From: CAZYQW01 sp964649825
GTDB taxonomy: Bacteria > Planctomycetota > B15-G4 > JADJEK01
Reading direction: 5' to 3'
Length of the DNA: 64,000 bases
NCBI GenBank assembly: GCA_964649825.1
Contig: CAZYQW010000099.1
Location: forward strand, 1-64,000
A program made the position numbers and the translations under genes. The notes under the pieces were generated by a model. The model had not been told where the DNA came from. It saw nothing but the letters and a program-made list of their open reading frames with translations, and made no database searches. The first letter of the stretch is position 1. Every line of letters begins with the position of its first letter. Positions 1 through 10,640 of this stretch are shown piece by piece.

Positions 1-1081
1 AAACGCCCTTGGAGGCCTTCATCATCGAATAGGGCGACTCGACGCCCTCGATGAACAGCGAGCCGGGCCGCAGCAGCACGTTCACCTCGCCGGTGACACG
101 CGCCTGCGAGGAGACCAGGAAGGCCTCGATGTCGCGGCACACCGGATCCAGCAGCTGGCCTTCGTGCACCAGATCGCCATAGGGCGCGGCGACGGTGTCC
201 TTGATGCGCTGCTGGCGCGGGGTCAGCACGAGCTTCTCGAGCTCGCGGTGCGCGGTGAGGAGGACCTCGGCGGCCGGCGCCTCGAACGCGATGCGACCCT
301 TGAACCCGAGCACCGTGTCGCCCAGGTGGTAGCCGCGGCCGACGCCCCGGGACCCCGCGCGCCGGTTCAGCCGCTCGATCAGCGTGACGGGGTCGAGCGC
401 CTCGCCGTCGAGCGTCACGGGGCGGCCGTCCTCGAAACCGATCGACACGACCTCCGTGCCGCGCGCGTTTCTCGTCCACTGCCACTGGTCGTCGGGAAGC
501 GGATCGCGGCTGTCCAAGAGCTCGCCACCGCCGATCGTGAGGCCCCAGAGCCCGGCGTTGATCGAGTAGCGCCCGCCCGCCGGCGGAACCGGCAGGCCGG
601 CGTCCTCGAGGTAGGTGCGCTGCTCGCCGCGGCTCGGCGCGAGGTCGCGCACCGGCGCGAGCACCTCGAGCTCGGGAGCGACGACCGCGAGCGCGGTCTC
701 GAAGCGCACCTGGTCGTTTCCGGCCGCGGTGCAGCCGTGGGCGAGGGCGTCGAATCCCTCGAGCCGCGCGAGCTTCGCCAGGGTCTCGGCCTGCAGTCCG
801 CGCTCGGCGCCGACGGAGAGGGTGTACACCTCGCCGCGGCGGACGTTCCCGGCGATCAGCCACTTGAGGACGCGGTCGAACAGCTCGGCGCGAGCGTCGA
901 CGAAGCGATGCTCGACGGCGCCGAGCGCGACGGCCCGGGCCGCGATCTCCTTCTTCTCCCGCGCCGAGAAGCCGCCGCTGTCGATCGTGACCGCGGACAC
1001 GGCCGCGCCCCGCTCGCGCGTGAGCCACGCGACGAGGAAAGACGTGTCGAGACCACCGGAGTAGGCGAGCAGGATTCGCAT
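1..1081 (-). CDS. argG: Argininosuccinate synthase, C-terminus cut by window edge
   Basis: Joins citrulline and aspartate with ATP to give argininosuccinate in the cytoplasm, the penultimate step of arginine synthesis. The ATG at 1081 opens a frame reading MRILLAYSGGLDTSFLVAW, with the PP-loop ATP-binding motif SGGLDTS of this family at residues 8-14. The frame stays open to the left edge (about 360 residues visible; the family is roughly 400), ending near an ESPYSMM segment typical of the C-terminal part. It starts 20 bp after the argR stop on the same strand, so argR-argG form one transcription unit and are probably autoregulated by ArgR. Citrulline would be supplied by the argF'/argE' operon at 48.3-51.1 kb. 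Confidence 0.93.
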   Translation of the reverse strand, partial: MRILLAYSGGLDTSFLVAWLTRERGAAVSAVTIDSGGFSAREKKEIAARAVALGAVEHRFVDARAELFDRVLKWLIAGNVRRGEVYTLSVGAERGLQAETLAKLARLEGFDALAHGCTAAGNDQVRFETALAVVAPELEVLAPVRDLAPSRGEQRTYLEDAGLPVPPAGGRYSINAGLWGLTIGGGELLDSRDPLPDDQWQWTRNARGTEVVSIGFEDGRPVTLDGEALDPVTLIERLNRRAGSRGVGRGYHLGDTVLGFKGRIAFEAPAAEVLLTAHRELEKLVLTPRQQRIKDTVAAPYGDLVHEGQLLDPVCRDIEAFLVSSQARVTGEVNVLLRPGSLFIEGVESPYSMMKASKGV

Positions 1082-1101
1082 GGTTCGTTTCCCCCAGGGG
1101 A

Positions 1102-1527
1102 TCAGAGGAGACTCTTGACGAGACGCCGCACTCGGCTGGCGGCGGCCTCGGAGGAGAGAGCAATGAGGATGGTGTCATCCCCCGCGACCGTGCCGATGAG
1201 CCCTTCGACCTCTTCGGCTTCGAGCGCGCGGGCGACCGCGCTGGCCGCCCCCGGCTCGCACTTCATGAGCTGCAGGTGCTGCACCGGCGTGATCCCGCGC
1301 AGCAGGCTCTTCAGCGCCTCGAGCGGAGTCACCCGCTCTTCCTCGAGCACGCGGTACGTACCGTCGCGCTTCGCCACGCGCAGGCTGCGAAGGTCGCGGC
1401 TGACCACCGGCTGCGACGCCGAGAAGCCGCGCCGCTCGAGCTCGCTGCGAAGCTCTTCTTGGCTCGCGATGTTGGCATCGGCGAGGAGCTCGAGGATCGC
1501 GGCGCGGCGTTGTTCGGCGGTGGACAT
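1102..1527 (-). CDS. argR: Arginine repressor ArgR
   Basis: Arginine-sensing repressor, 141 residues, close to the usual 150. The N-terminal winged helix carries SASQPVVSRDLRSLRVAK, matching the ArgR recognition-helix region (S-Q-x-T-x-SRDL). The C-terminal part contains GTVAGDDTILIAL, the GTIAGDDT-type motif that binds arginine and forms hexamers. The ATG at 1527 (MSTAEQRRAAIL) fits the family start; an in-frame ATG at 1545 would add six residues. argG follows 20 bp downstream. Two AT-rich ARG-box-like sites lie just upstream, suggesting autorepression. Confidence 0.93.
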   Translation of the reverse strand: MSTAEQRRAAILELLADANIASQEELRSELERRGFSASQPVVSRDLRSLRVAKRDGTYRVLEEERVTPLEALKSLLRGITPVQHLQLMKCEPGAASAVARALEAEEVEGLIGTVAGDDTILIALSSEAAASRVRRLVKSLL

Positions 1528-1566
1528 GGCCGGAAGAATAGTCATGCGTCCGTTATCGGTCAAGTC

Positions 1567-1611
1567 GTCATCTAAATTCGTATCCAGGCCGAGACATCTC
1601 ATAAAAATGCC
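1567..1611 (-). promoter_or_regulatory. Two candidate ARG boxes upstream of argR
   Basis: On the minus strand, GGCATTTTTATGAG (1598-1611) matches 11 of 14 positions of the ARG-box consensus TGMATWWWWATKCA. CGAATTTAGATGAC (1567-1580) matches 10 of 14. Their centres are 31 bp apart, about three helical turns. They are conspicuously AT-rich in a very GC-rich region and lie 40-85 bp before the argR start. Classical E. coli operators have boxes about 21 bp apart, so the spacing is unusual. Inferred ArgR operator; not proven. Confidence 0.5.
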
Positions 1612-1622
1612 TTGATGATGTT

Positions 1623-1688
1623 GCGGCGCCGGCCGCGGCCCGTCGCGGCGCCGGCCGCGGCCCGTCGCGGCGCCGGCCGCGGCCCGTC
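1623..1688. repeat. Three perfect tandem copies of a 22-bp GC-only-like unit
   Basis: The unit starts GCGGCGCCGGCC and ends GCGGCCCGTC. It occurs three times head to tail (1623-1644, 1645-1666, 1667-1688), followed by a degenerate piece at about 1689-1702. Each unit contains the palindromes GGCGCC and CCGCGG. It lies between the divergent argR and ECF sigma genes. Function unknown. Confidence 0.9.
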
Positions 1689-1711
1689 GGGGCGTGGTCC
1701 GTCTCGGCGTA

Positions 1712-1740
1712 TGGACCAAGGAGTGACTCGCCGCTACGAT
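1712..1740 (+). promoter_or_regulatory. Candidate promoter of the ECF sigma-kinase pair
   Basis: TGGACC (1712-1717) as a -35 box, a 17-bp spacer, and TACGAT (1735-1740) as a -10 box, 28 bp before the preferred ATG at 1769. The 11-mer GCTACGATCGG spanning the -10 box recurs exactly upstream of the ECF sigma gene at 41046. Confidence 0.4.
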
Positions 1741-1768
1741 CGGCTTCATGAAAGGGGAGCCGACCGGC

Positions 1769-2402
1769 ATGTCTGGGCGCTCGAGAGATTGGAACCTCAC
1801 GAACGAACTCGTCGCGGCGGCGGCGGCCGGAGACGCGATCGCGATCGACCGTCTGATCCGATGGACCATCCCCGCGATTCGCGACCTCGCGCTCGTCCGG
1901 CTCGCGGCTCGACCCGGCCGCTTCCACACGGTGGAAGAGATCGTCCAGGAGACGGCGCAGGCGATCGCGAACGGAGTGGGTCGGCTGAGCGAGCCGACCG
2001 TCATTCGATACAAGGCGTACGTCCGCGGCATCGTCGATCACAAGGTGGCGGACCACCTCCGGCGAGCGGCGCACGCCCTTCCGTTCGTCGACGACCTGCG
2101 CGCCGCCGGCGACACGCTGTCCGGCCTCGAGTCGCGGACAGGACTGCTCGAGATGTTCGGCGCGTCGACCGCGGGGCCCGGAACCAAGGTCGCACGGAAC
2201 GAGCAGGTCGCCGCGGTCGTCCTCGCCGTCGCACGTCTCGCGCCGGACCACAACGAAGCGATCGAGCTCGCGTTCTTTTGCGGCCTCACCACCGCGGAGA
2301 TGGGAGAGCAGCTCGGCATCGGACGAAACGCGGCGGCAATGAGGCTCCTGCGCGCGATCCGCGCGCTGAAGCGCGAGATGGGTTCGGAGCTCGGAGGGAG
2401 CG

Positions 2403-2416
<14 letters not shown>
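1769..2416 (+). CDS. ECF-type RNA polymerase sigma factor (kinase-linked)
   Basis: Sigma-70-like protein of about 215 residues. The N-terminal half has the region-2-like segment with HTVEEIVQETAQAIANG. The C-terminal half has a region-4 helix-turn-helix, GLTTAEMGEQLGIGRNAAAM, where EMGEQLGIGRNAAAMRLLRA is the recognition part. I prefer the ATG at 1769 (MSGRSRDW) because AAAGGGGAG lies about 9 bp before it; the ATG at 1748 has no visible ribosome site. Its end overlaps the start of the kinase gene by 14 bp, so the two are translationally coupled. In planctomycetes such sigma factors commonly sit beside membrane Ser/Thr kinases. A regulatory link between the two is inferred. Confidence 0.85.
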
Positions 2417-4325
<1,909 letters not shown>

Positions 4326-5023
4326 CGAACGCGCAATGGCGGCGCATGTCGGGAACGAGCCCGCTCGACGCCCTTCCGCGGGCGACGCATCGTTGGTTTG
4401 GGCGTAAGTTCAGGGGGTCGATGCCGCGCACGGAGCTCGATCCGATCGAGGGCGTGTCCTGGGACGACCTCCGCCTGCATCTGTGGCGCCGCGGCCTGAC
4501 GCTGCCGACCGAGCCGGAGTGGGAGTACGCATGCCGGGCCGGAACGACCGCGCCGTGGTGGTCGGGAGGCGTTCGGGCGAGCGTCGACGGCGCCGCGAAC
4601 GTCTCGGACGGCACCGCGGCGAGATACGTCACCACCAGCGCCGAGCGGCTCTTCGACCACGCGCTCTTCGACGGCTTCGTCGAGTCGGCGCCGGTCGGCT
4701 CGTTCGCGCCGAACCCGTTCGGGCTTCACGATGTGATGGGCAACGTCGCGGAGTGCTGCATCGACAAGTACGACTTCTACCTGTTCCAGATGCAGCGCTT
4801 CGCGGTCGGCGAGGGCCATCCCAACCACGCGCGCGCGATCGAAGAGGAACGCCCGCGCATCGTGCGGGGCGGGAGCTACCGCACGACGGCGGCGAGCTGC
4901 CGCTCGGCCGCGCGGGACCTGCTTGCGGCGCATGTGGCCGGAATCGGCGTCGGAGTCCGTCCCGCTCGTCCCCTCCTGTCGACGAGCGACGGTCCGCGCT
5001 GACGCGCTCGACTCGCGTGGCCG

Positions 5024-5320
5024 CTGATCGGCAGCGACGGCTCCGATCCAGCCGTTGTCGTGCGCCGCTTCGCGCTCCTCGACGAGGCGGAGCTGCTGCC
5101 CGCTCAACCCTCCTGGGTTGTGGTAGATGTGCAGGCGACGAGCGAATCCGTACTGGTCGATGTCGACGTCGGCGATCAGGACGTCGTTCCAGCCGTCGCG
5201 GTCGAGGTCGGCGATCCGGACTTGCCCGCTGTATCCGTCGTCGAAGCCCGCGAGGAACTTGAAGAAGAACGGCGACGACCAGATCGCCTCGCCGTTCGCG
5301 GTGAGTCCGAGGTTGTACCG
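5024..5320 (-). pseudogene. FG-GAP/VCBS repeat protein fragment
   Basis: The minus strand reads RYNLGLTANGEAIWSSPFFF, then GQVRIADLDRDGWNDVLIAD and HIYHNPGGLSGQQLRLVEE, about 100 residues. DLDRDGWNDVLIADVD is the calcium-binding FG-GAP/VCBS motif of secreted propeller proteins. An in-frame TGA lies just upstream (near 5327-5329), there is no start codon or ribosome site, and the frame runs on antisense into the SUMF1 region. I read it as the remnant of a larger secreted gene. It fills the 360-bp gap between the kinase and modC. Confidence 0.65.
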
Positions 5321-5364
5321 GACGCGACGTCACGGCCCTCCCGCCACCTCGAGCCTTCGAACCC

Positions 5365-6423
5365 TCACGCCGGCGCGACCCCGATCTCGGTCGCCTTGAG
5401 CGCCACCCAGACGTCCCCGCCGCTACCGAGTCCGAGCTCGCCGGCCGCGGCGGCGGTCACCTCGGCGACCAGGGGAAGCGCGCCGCCGACGCGCACGCGG
5501 ACGCACTCGAGCGCCGGCTCGACGCCCTCGATCGGCGCGCTCCAGACGTTGCGCGGCGACCCCGCCGGCCGGGCGCGGAACAGCGCGACCGAGCGCGGGT
5601 GGATGGTGACGATCGCGGGGCCCGCGTCGGTCGCCGCCGCGGCGACGAGGCGGGCGCCGTTCTCGAGCTCGACGCCGCCGCCGCCCCGGCTCGTGCCGCG
5701 GAAGCAGTTCAGGCCGATGAGGTCGGCGACGTAGCGCGACCTCGGGCGGCGGCCGATCTCGGCGATCGTGCCGACCTGGACGATCCGGCCCGCCTCCATC
5801 ACCGCGATCCGGTCCGCGAGCGCGAACGCGTCGGCAACGTCGTGGACGACGAGCACGCGGACACCCGCGAACGTACCGACGTGGTCGCGGAGCTCCCGCC
5901 GGAGCGCGAGCTTCGCCGACGCGTCGACCGCCGCGAGCGGCTCGTCGAGGAGGAGCAGCCGCGGCTCCGCCGCGAGCGCCCGCGCGAGGGCCACGCGCTG
6001 CGCCTGTCCGCCGGAGAGCGCGCCCGGCCGCGCGTCGCGGTGATCCGCGACGCCGACCCGCTCCAGCCACTGCACGGCGAGCGCCCGCGCGCGCCGACGC
6101 GGGACGCCGCGGGACCGGGGCCCGTACGCCACGTTGTCGGCGGCGCTCAGGTGCGGGAACAGGAGGTGGTCCTGAAAGACGACGCCGGCGCGGCGCTGCT
6201 CGGGCGGGACGAACGGACCGCCGGGGCCGCCGTCGAGCACGTCCCCATCGAGGGCGATCCGACCACGCGCGACCCGCAGGAGGCCGGCGAGGGCGTGCAG
6301 GACCGACGTCTTGCCCGCGCCGTTCGGGCCGACCAGCGCGAGCGTCTCGCCGTCGTCCACGCTCAGGTCGACGTCCAGCGCCAGCGAGCCGCGCTCGAGT
6401 CCGAACTCCGCGCGCAGCGTCAT
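5365..6423 (-). CDS. modC: Molybdate ABC transporter ATP-binding protein
   Basis: Drives molybdate (or tungstate) import by hydrolysing ATP on the cytoplasmic face of ModB. 352 residues: Walker A GPNGAGKTS, Q-loop VVFQDHLLFPHL, signature LSGGQAQRVALARAL, Walker B LLLLDEPLAAVD, and H-loop VLVVHDVADAFALADR. The last ~130 residues form the TOBE/molybdate-sensing extension usual in ModC. The ATG at 6423 overlaps the modB stop (ATGA), as expected for a co-translated subunit. Last gene of the four-gene operon. A sulfate-type ATPase is less likely given the ModA/ModB neighbours and the TOBE regulator. Confidence 0.92.
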   Translation of the reverse strand: MTLRAEFGLERGSLALDVDLSVDDGETLALVGPNGAGKTSVLHALAGLLRVARGRIALDGDVLDGGPGGPFVPPEQRRAGVVFQDHLLFPHLSAADNVAYGPRSRGVPRRRARALAVQWLERVGVADHRDARPGALSGGQAQRVALARALAAEPRLLLLDEPLAAVDASAKLALRRELRDHVGTFAGVRVLVVHDVADAFALADRIAVMEAGRIVQVGTIAEIGRRPRSRYVADLIGLNCFRGTSRGGGGVELENGARLVAAAATDAGPAIVTIHPRSVALFRARPAGSPRNVWSAPIEGVEPALECVRVRVGGALPLVAEVTAAAAGELGLGSGGDVWVALKATEIGVAPA

Positions 6424-7211
6424 CGCGCGGGGAACCATTGGCGCCGCAGGGCGAAGAGCATGCCCGCGGAGACGAGGACGAGCACGAGGCTCAGCACGAT
6501 CGCCGCCTCCGGGCGCGTCTCGAGCGCCACGTAGACGGCGAGCGGCATGGTGCGGGTCTCGCCGGCCAGGTTCCCGGCGAAGGTGATCGTCGCACCGAAC
6601 TCGCCCAGCGCCCGCGCCCACGCGACGAGGAGCCCCGCCCGCAACGCGGGTGCGATCATCGGCAGCGTCACCGTCCAGAGGGTGCGCCAGCGCGAGGCGC
6701 CGAGGGTCGCGGCCGCCGCCGCGTAGCGCCGATCGAACGATCGGAGGCCGCCCTCGGCGGTCAACACGAAGAACGGCATCGCCACGTACGTCTCGGCCAG
6801 GACGACGCCGGCGGTCGTGAACGGCAGCGCGATGCCGAGCCAGTCGTGGAGCACGCCGCCGACGATCCCGTTCCGCCCGTAGGCGAGGAGCATCGCCACC
6901 CCGCCGACGACCGGCGGCAGGACCATCGGCAGCATGACGAGGACGCGCACCAAGGTCCGCGGCCACGTCGCCCCGCGCGCGAGCCACGCGGCCAGCGGCA
7001 ACCCGAGCGCGAACGAAAGCAGGGCGGCCGCGATCGAGCATTGGAGAGAGAGGCCGAGCGCGTCGAGGATCTCCGGCGCGGCGACCAGCTCGGCGAACTC
7101 GTGCCACGGCGCGCGTACGACGAGCCCGAGGAGCGGGAGGGAGAAGAAGAGCGCGGCCGCCGCCGCGGGCAGGACGGACAGCACGGGAAGGATCGACCGC
7201 GCGCGGCTCAA
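6420..7211 (-). CDS. modB: Molybdate ABC transporter permease
   Basis: Membrane channel subunit, 263 residues with five to six hydrophobic segments (for example LPAAAAALFFSLPLLGLVV and ILDALGLSLQCSIAAALLSF). The ATPase-coupling loop is AAAAATLGASRWRTLWTVTL (EAA-type, with GAS...). It ends with ARALGEFGATITFAGN, strongly typical of ModB. No ATG lies near the N-terminus. The best start is TTG at 7211, which overlaps the modA stop by 4 bp (TTGA), matching the ATGA junctions elsewhere in this operon. The stop overlaps the modC ATG. Confidence 0.92.
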   Translation of the reverse strand: MSRARSILPVLSVLPAAAAALFFSLPLLGLVVRAPWHEFAELVAAPEILDALGLSLQCSIAAALLSFALGLPLAAWLARGATWPRTLVRVLVMLPMVLPPVVGGVAMLLAYGRNGIVGGVLHDWLGIALPFTTAGVVLAETYVAMPFFVLTAEGGLRSFDRRYAAAAATLGASRWRTLWTVTLPMIAPALRAGLLVAWARALGEFGATITFAGNLAGETRTMPLAVYVALETRPEAAIVLSLVLVLVSAGMLFALRRQWFPAR

Positions 7212-7963
7212 GGCCCCGAGAACCCGAACGACCGCAGGATGCGCTGGCCCTCGAGCGACCGGACGAACGCGACGAACGCCTCTCCGCTCGCTCGGTTCGT
7301 CCCCGCGGAGAGCACGGCGATGGGACAGCTCGCGACCACGCCGTGCTCGTCCGCGATCGGCACCAAGGCCACGCGGGCGCCGGCGTCCGTCGCGTCCGTC
7401 ACGTACACCACGCCGGCGTCGACCTCGCCGAGCTGCACCTTGCTCACCACTGCCTTCACGCTCGGCTCGTCGGAGACGGATCGCACGGCGACGCCCGCCT
7501 TCGCCAGCATCTGACGCGCGTATCGTCCGGCCGGAACCTCGGGGCCGCAGAGCGCCACTCGTGCATCCGGCCGCGCGAGGCCGGCGACGTCGCGGATCCC
7601 CTTCGGATTGCCGGGCGCGGTGACGATCGCCAGGCGGTTGCTCGCGAACGGCCGCGGCGTCGACGCCACGATCCCCGCGTCGACGACGCGCTGCATGTTC
7701 ACCTCGTCCGCGGCCGCGAAGACGTCGGCCGGAGCCCCCTCGCGAAGCTGCAGGACGAGCTGCGGCGTGCCGGCGAAGTGAAGGTCGAGCCGCTCGTCCG
7801 GATGGAGCCGCTCGAACTCCTTCGCCAGCGCCAGGAACGGCGTCGTCAGCGACGCGGCCGCGAAGATCATCGTCGGCCGCTCGGACGCGGGGCGCGCGCT
7901 GCACCCGGCCGCGGCGAGCGCGACGAGGAGCTGGAGGAGGAGGGGCCGCGGCGCGAGGATCAT
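7208..7963 (-). CDS. modA: Molybdate-binding lipoprotein
   Basis: Periplasmic solute-binding protein delivering molybdate to ModBC. 251 residues. The signal ends in a lipobox (VALAAAGC), so it is membrane-anchored. The mature part shows the ModA pattern: IFAAASLTTPFLALAKEFE, GAPADVFAAADEVNM, ASNRLAIVTAPGNPKGI, and VQLGEVDAGVVYVTDATDA near the C-terminus. The ATG at 7963 overlaps the regulator stop by 4 bp. The order regulator-modA-modB-modC on one strand is a standard import operon. Confidence 0.93.
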   Translation of the reverse strand: MILAPRPLLLQLLVALAAAGCSARPASERPTMIFAAASLTTPFLALAKEFERLHPDERLDLHFAGTPQLVLQLREGAPADVFAAADEVNMQRVVDAGIVASTPRPFASNRLAIVTAPGNPKGIRDVAGLARPDARVALCGPEVPAGRYARQMLAKAGVAVRSVSDEPSVKAVVSKVQLGEVDAGVVYVTDATDAGARVALVPIADEHGVVASCPIAVLSAGTNRASGEAFVAFVRSLEGQRILRSFGFSGP

Positions 7964-8388
7964 GCCCGGCGCTTCGGGGCAACGTCGGGCGGGACGGCGT
8001 CGGCCGCGAGCTCGACGACGACGTTGGTCGCCTTCACCACCGCGTAGGCCATGACGCCGGGCGCGAGGCCGAGCGCGTCGACCGCCTCGCGGGTGAGCAG
8101 CGAAACCACGCGGAACGGTCCGCAGCGCAGCTCGACGTGAGCCGCCACCTTGTCGCGAACCACCCGCGTCACGATCCCGAGGAGGTGGTTGCGCGCCGAC
8201 GAGCCGGTCCCGACCTCGGGGTCGTCGTCCATCCGCTCCGCGAGCCGGGCGAGGTCCGCGCCGTCGACGAGGCGATGCTGGCCGCGCGTGCGGCTGGTCT
8301 TCAGCGCGCCGCTGTCGGCGTAGCGGCGGACGGTGTCGACGCTGACGCCGAGGAGGCGCGCCGCCTGGCCGAGTCGATATGTGACCAT
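7960..8388 (-). CDS. MerR-type helix-turn-helix / TOBE molybdate-responsive regulator
   Basis: 142 residues. Residues 1-60 are a MerR/excisionase-like DNA-binding fold (YRLGQAARLLGVSVDTVRRY, then GQHRLVDGADLARLAE). Residues 65-132 are a TOBE/molbindin domain (NHLLGIVTRVVRDKVAAHVE and ALGLAPGVMAYAVVKATNVV). Short HTH-TOBE proteins next to mod genes bind molybdate and are thought to control the transporter, replacing ModE. First gene of the operon and coupled to modA by ATGA. Autoregulation is inferred from position. Confidence 0.88.
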   Translation of the reverse strand: MVTYRLGQAARLLGVSVDTVRRYADSGALKTSRTRGQHRLVDGADLARLAERMDDDPEVGTGSSARNHLLGIVTRVVRDKVAAHVELRCGPFRVVSLLTREAVDALGLAPGVMAYAVVKATNVVVELAADAVPPDVAPKRRA

Positions 8389-8463
8389 GCGAGGATTCTG
8401 AGAGCAAAACCTCGAAGCCGCAAGGATCCAATGGGAGAATCCTCGACTCGCCCGCGGCCCGGT

Positions 8464-10506
8464 TCAGACCTGATCGCGCGGGATCTCCGCGTGGAAACCT
8501 CGCTCCGCGATGGTTAGGTCGCCCTCCCGCGCTTCGACCGTCGCGCGGACGATGAACGAGGTGGGGGTGCATTCCATCGAGGACACGGTGCGCACGTGGA
8601 CCGACCAATCGCCACGGTGGCGCTCGACCTCGTGCTCGATCACCGCGCGGGCCGAGGCCGGATCGTCGTCGCGGATCGTGAAGCGTTCGCGAACCGCGTG
8701 CGCCAGCACGAGGTCGATCTCGTCGATGCGGTACTGCGCCGGCCGGCCGTCCGGCCCGACGCCGCTGTTGCTTTGGATCGTCACCGTTCGGCGCGCGACG
8801 TCCCGCTCGACGCGCCGGTGATCGTGGTCCGGATGCAGGTCGACGAGCGCCACGCTCCGCGCCGCCTCGGGATCGGGAAGCGGAGGCAGCAGGACGGCGG
8901 CGCGGGGAAGGGTCGGCAGCACGAGGCGCGCGCTCGCCGGAGCGAACGTGAGGGCGGCGGGGCGCGGCGACGGCCAGGCGATGGGCCACCACGCGGTCGA
9001 CAGGGCGAGTCGCAGCCGGCGGCCCGGAAGGAAGGCGTGGCCGCAGTGGTTCAGGCGGACCTCGATCCGGTACGACCGCCCCGGCTCGAGCGGCGCGGGG
9101 CGCTCGTGGCCGTCTCGGTGGGTGAGGTTCAGGATCCCGTACGTGACGAGCAGCGACGCTCCGTCCTCGTCGACGTCGTTCAAACGCACGGCGAGCTGCG
9201 CGACCGGCTCGTCGCTCGACAGGATCGCGGTGAAGACCGGCTCACCGAGGATCTCGAGCCGCTCCGTGAGCCGGGAGCCGTCGAACACGACCGACTTGCC
9301 GTCATCCGCGCGCTGGTCGTCCGGATCGTCGCCGCGCTCGCCGAACGAGCACCAGGTGCCGCCGAGCAGACCGGTCGACGCGGGGGAACGGACCTGGAGC
9401 GTGGCGTCCGCGTCGGCCGCGACCCCCGCGTCCGCGTCGACGAGCGCGTGACGATCCAGGCGGAAGGCGCGCTCGGCGACGTCGACCGGCGGCCAGGAGG
9501 TCACTCCGACGAAGCGTCCCTCGCGACGATCGTGCGCCGGCGTCGGACGCGTCGACTCCTGGATGTAGGCACGGAGCATCGGGTCGTTCATCACGCCGGT
9601 GTCGATCCCTTTCAGCCAGTGGTCCCACCAGCGCAGCGCCTCCCTCAGGAACCCGATCGCGGGACCGGGCCGCGCCTCGTGCGGATAGAGGTGCGCCCAC
9701 GGTCCGACCAGCCCCCGTCGCGGGGCGGAGAGCCCCTCGAGCAGGCGGAAGACCGCGTTGGTGTAGCCGTCGGCCCAGCCGCCGACCGCGAGGACCGGGC
9801 ATTCGATCGCGTCGAACTCCTCGGCGATCGAGCCCTGCTTCCAGTACTCGTCGCGTCGCTGGTGCCGCAGCCAGGTCTCGACCGGGAACTCGAGGGCGCG
9901 AATGCGCGCGAGCCAGACGTCGCGCCAGCGGTCGCCGACGAGGGAGGGATCGGGAGGCTGGGCGAGGAGCGTGAGGAGGTGCGACCCCCAGCGGAGGTTC
10001 TCGTTCAGGAGGCAACCGCCCATGTAATGCGCGTCGTCCGTGTAGCGGTCGTCGGACGCGCAGACCACGATGATCGCCTTCAGGGACGGGGGTCGCATCG
10101 CGCCGATCTGGAGCGCGTTGAAGCCGCCCCACGATTTGCCGATCATTCCGACCGAGCCGCTGCACCACGGCTGCGACGCGATCCACGCGACCACTTGCCG
10201 GCCGTCCTCCTGCTCGCGAAGCGTGTACTCGTCACCGAGCTGCCCCTCGGAGTCGCCGGTCCCGCGCAGGTCGACGCGGATGGCCACGTATCCGTGGCCC
10301 GCGAAGTAGCGATGCATGCGCTCGTCGCGCGGGCGCGTACCGTCGCGCTTGCGGTACGGGAGGTACTCGAGGACCGCGGGCAGCGGCGTCCGATCGGCGT
10401 CGTGGGGGATCCACGCGCGGGCAGCCAGGTGGACGCCGTCGTCGATGGGGATCTCGAGGTGCTCGATCTCCCGAACCTCGTGAGGGAAGCGATCGACGAC
10501 GCGCAA
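8464..10506 (-). CDS. CocE/NonD family (X-Pro dipeptidyl-peptidase-like) hydrolase
   Basis: Serine hydrolase of the S15/CocE class, cleaving esters or N-terminal acyl/peptide bonds; substrate unknown. The alpha/beta-hydrolase core has VRDLRGTGDSEG-type DLRGTGDSEGQL and the nucleophile elbow GKSWGG. The downstream half (for example GHAFLPGRRLRLALS) is the PepX_C jelly-roll domain. No secretion signal is seen. A TTG at 10506 (LRVVDRFPHEVREIEHLEIP) is preceded at good spacing by GGAGAG and matches where homologues start. Another TTG at 10560 would add 18 residues without a ribosome site. Divergent from the ATP-grasp gene. Confidence 0.85.
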   Translation of the reverse strand: MRVVDRFPHEVREIEHLEIPIDDGVHLAARAWIPHDADRTPLPAVLEYLPYRKRDGTRPRDERMHRYFAGHGYVAIRVDLRGTGDSEGQLGDEYTLREQEDGRQVVAWIASQPWCSGSVGMIGKSWGGFNALQIGAMRPPSLKAIIVVCASDDRYTDDAHYMGGCLLNENLRWGSHLLTLLAQPPDPSLVGDRWRDVWLARIRALEFPVETWLRHQRRDEYWKQGSIAEEFDAIECPVLAVGGWADGYTNAVFRLLEGLSAPRRGLVGPWAHLYPHEARPGPAIGFLREALRWWDHWLKGIDTGVMNDPMLRAYIQESTRPTPAHDRREGRFVGVTSWPPVDVAERAFRLDRHALVDADAGVAADADATLQVRSPASTGLLGGTWCSFGERGDDPDDQRADDGKSVVFDGSRLTERLEILGEPVFTAILSSDEPVAQLAVRLNDVDEDGASLLVTYGILNLTHRDGHERPAPLEPGRSYRIEVRLNHCGHAFLPGRRLRLALSTAWWPIAWPSPRPAALTFAPASARLVLPTLPRAAVLLPPLPDPEAARSVALVDLHPDHDHRRVERDVARRTVTIQSNSGVGPDGRPAQYRIDEIDLVLAHAVRERFTIRDDDPASARAVIEHEVERHRGDWSVHVRTVSSMECTPTSFIVRATVEAREGDLTIAERGFHAEIPRDQV

Positions 10507-10640
10507 CGTGAGCTCTCCGTTCTCTCGCGGGGCGCGAGCGGGTGTCTCTAGAATCGGCAACGCGGACCCGAACGGGCATTCTATGACTTCGGATGCGGCG
10601 GTCCGTCATCGACGTCATGCCGAGCTGGAGCGGTGTCGTG

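Noticed and set aside
1623..1702. CRISPR array
   Set aside because: The 22-bp units are directly adjacent with no spacers, and no cas genes are nearby.
8596..10551. Long plus-strand open frame opposite the CocE hydrolase
   Set aside because: Composition is that of an antisense frame, and the minus strand encodes a recognisable hydrolase.
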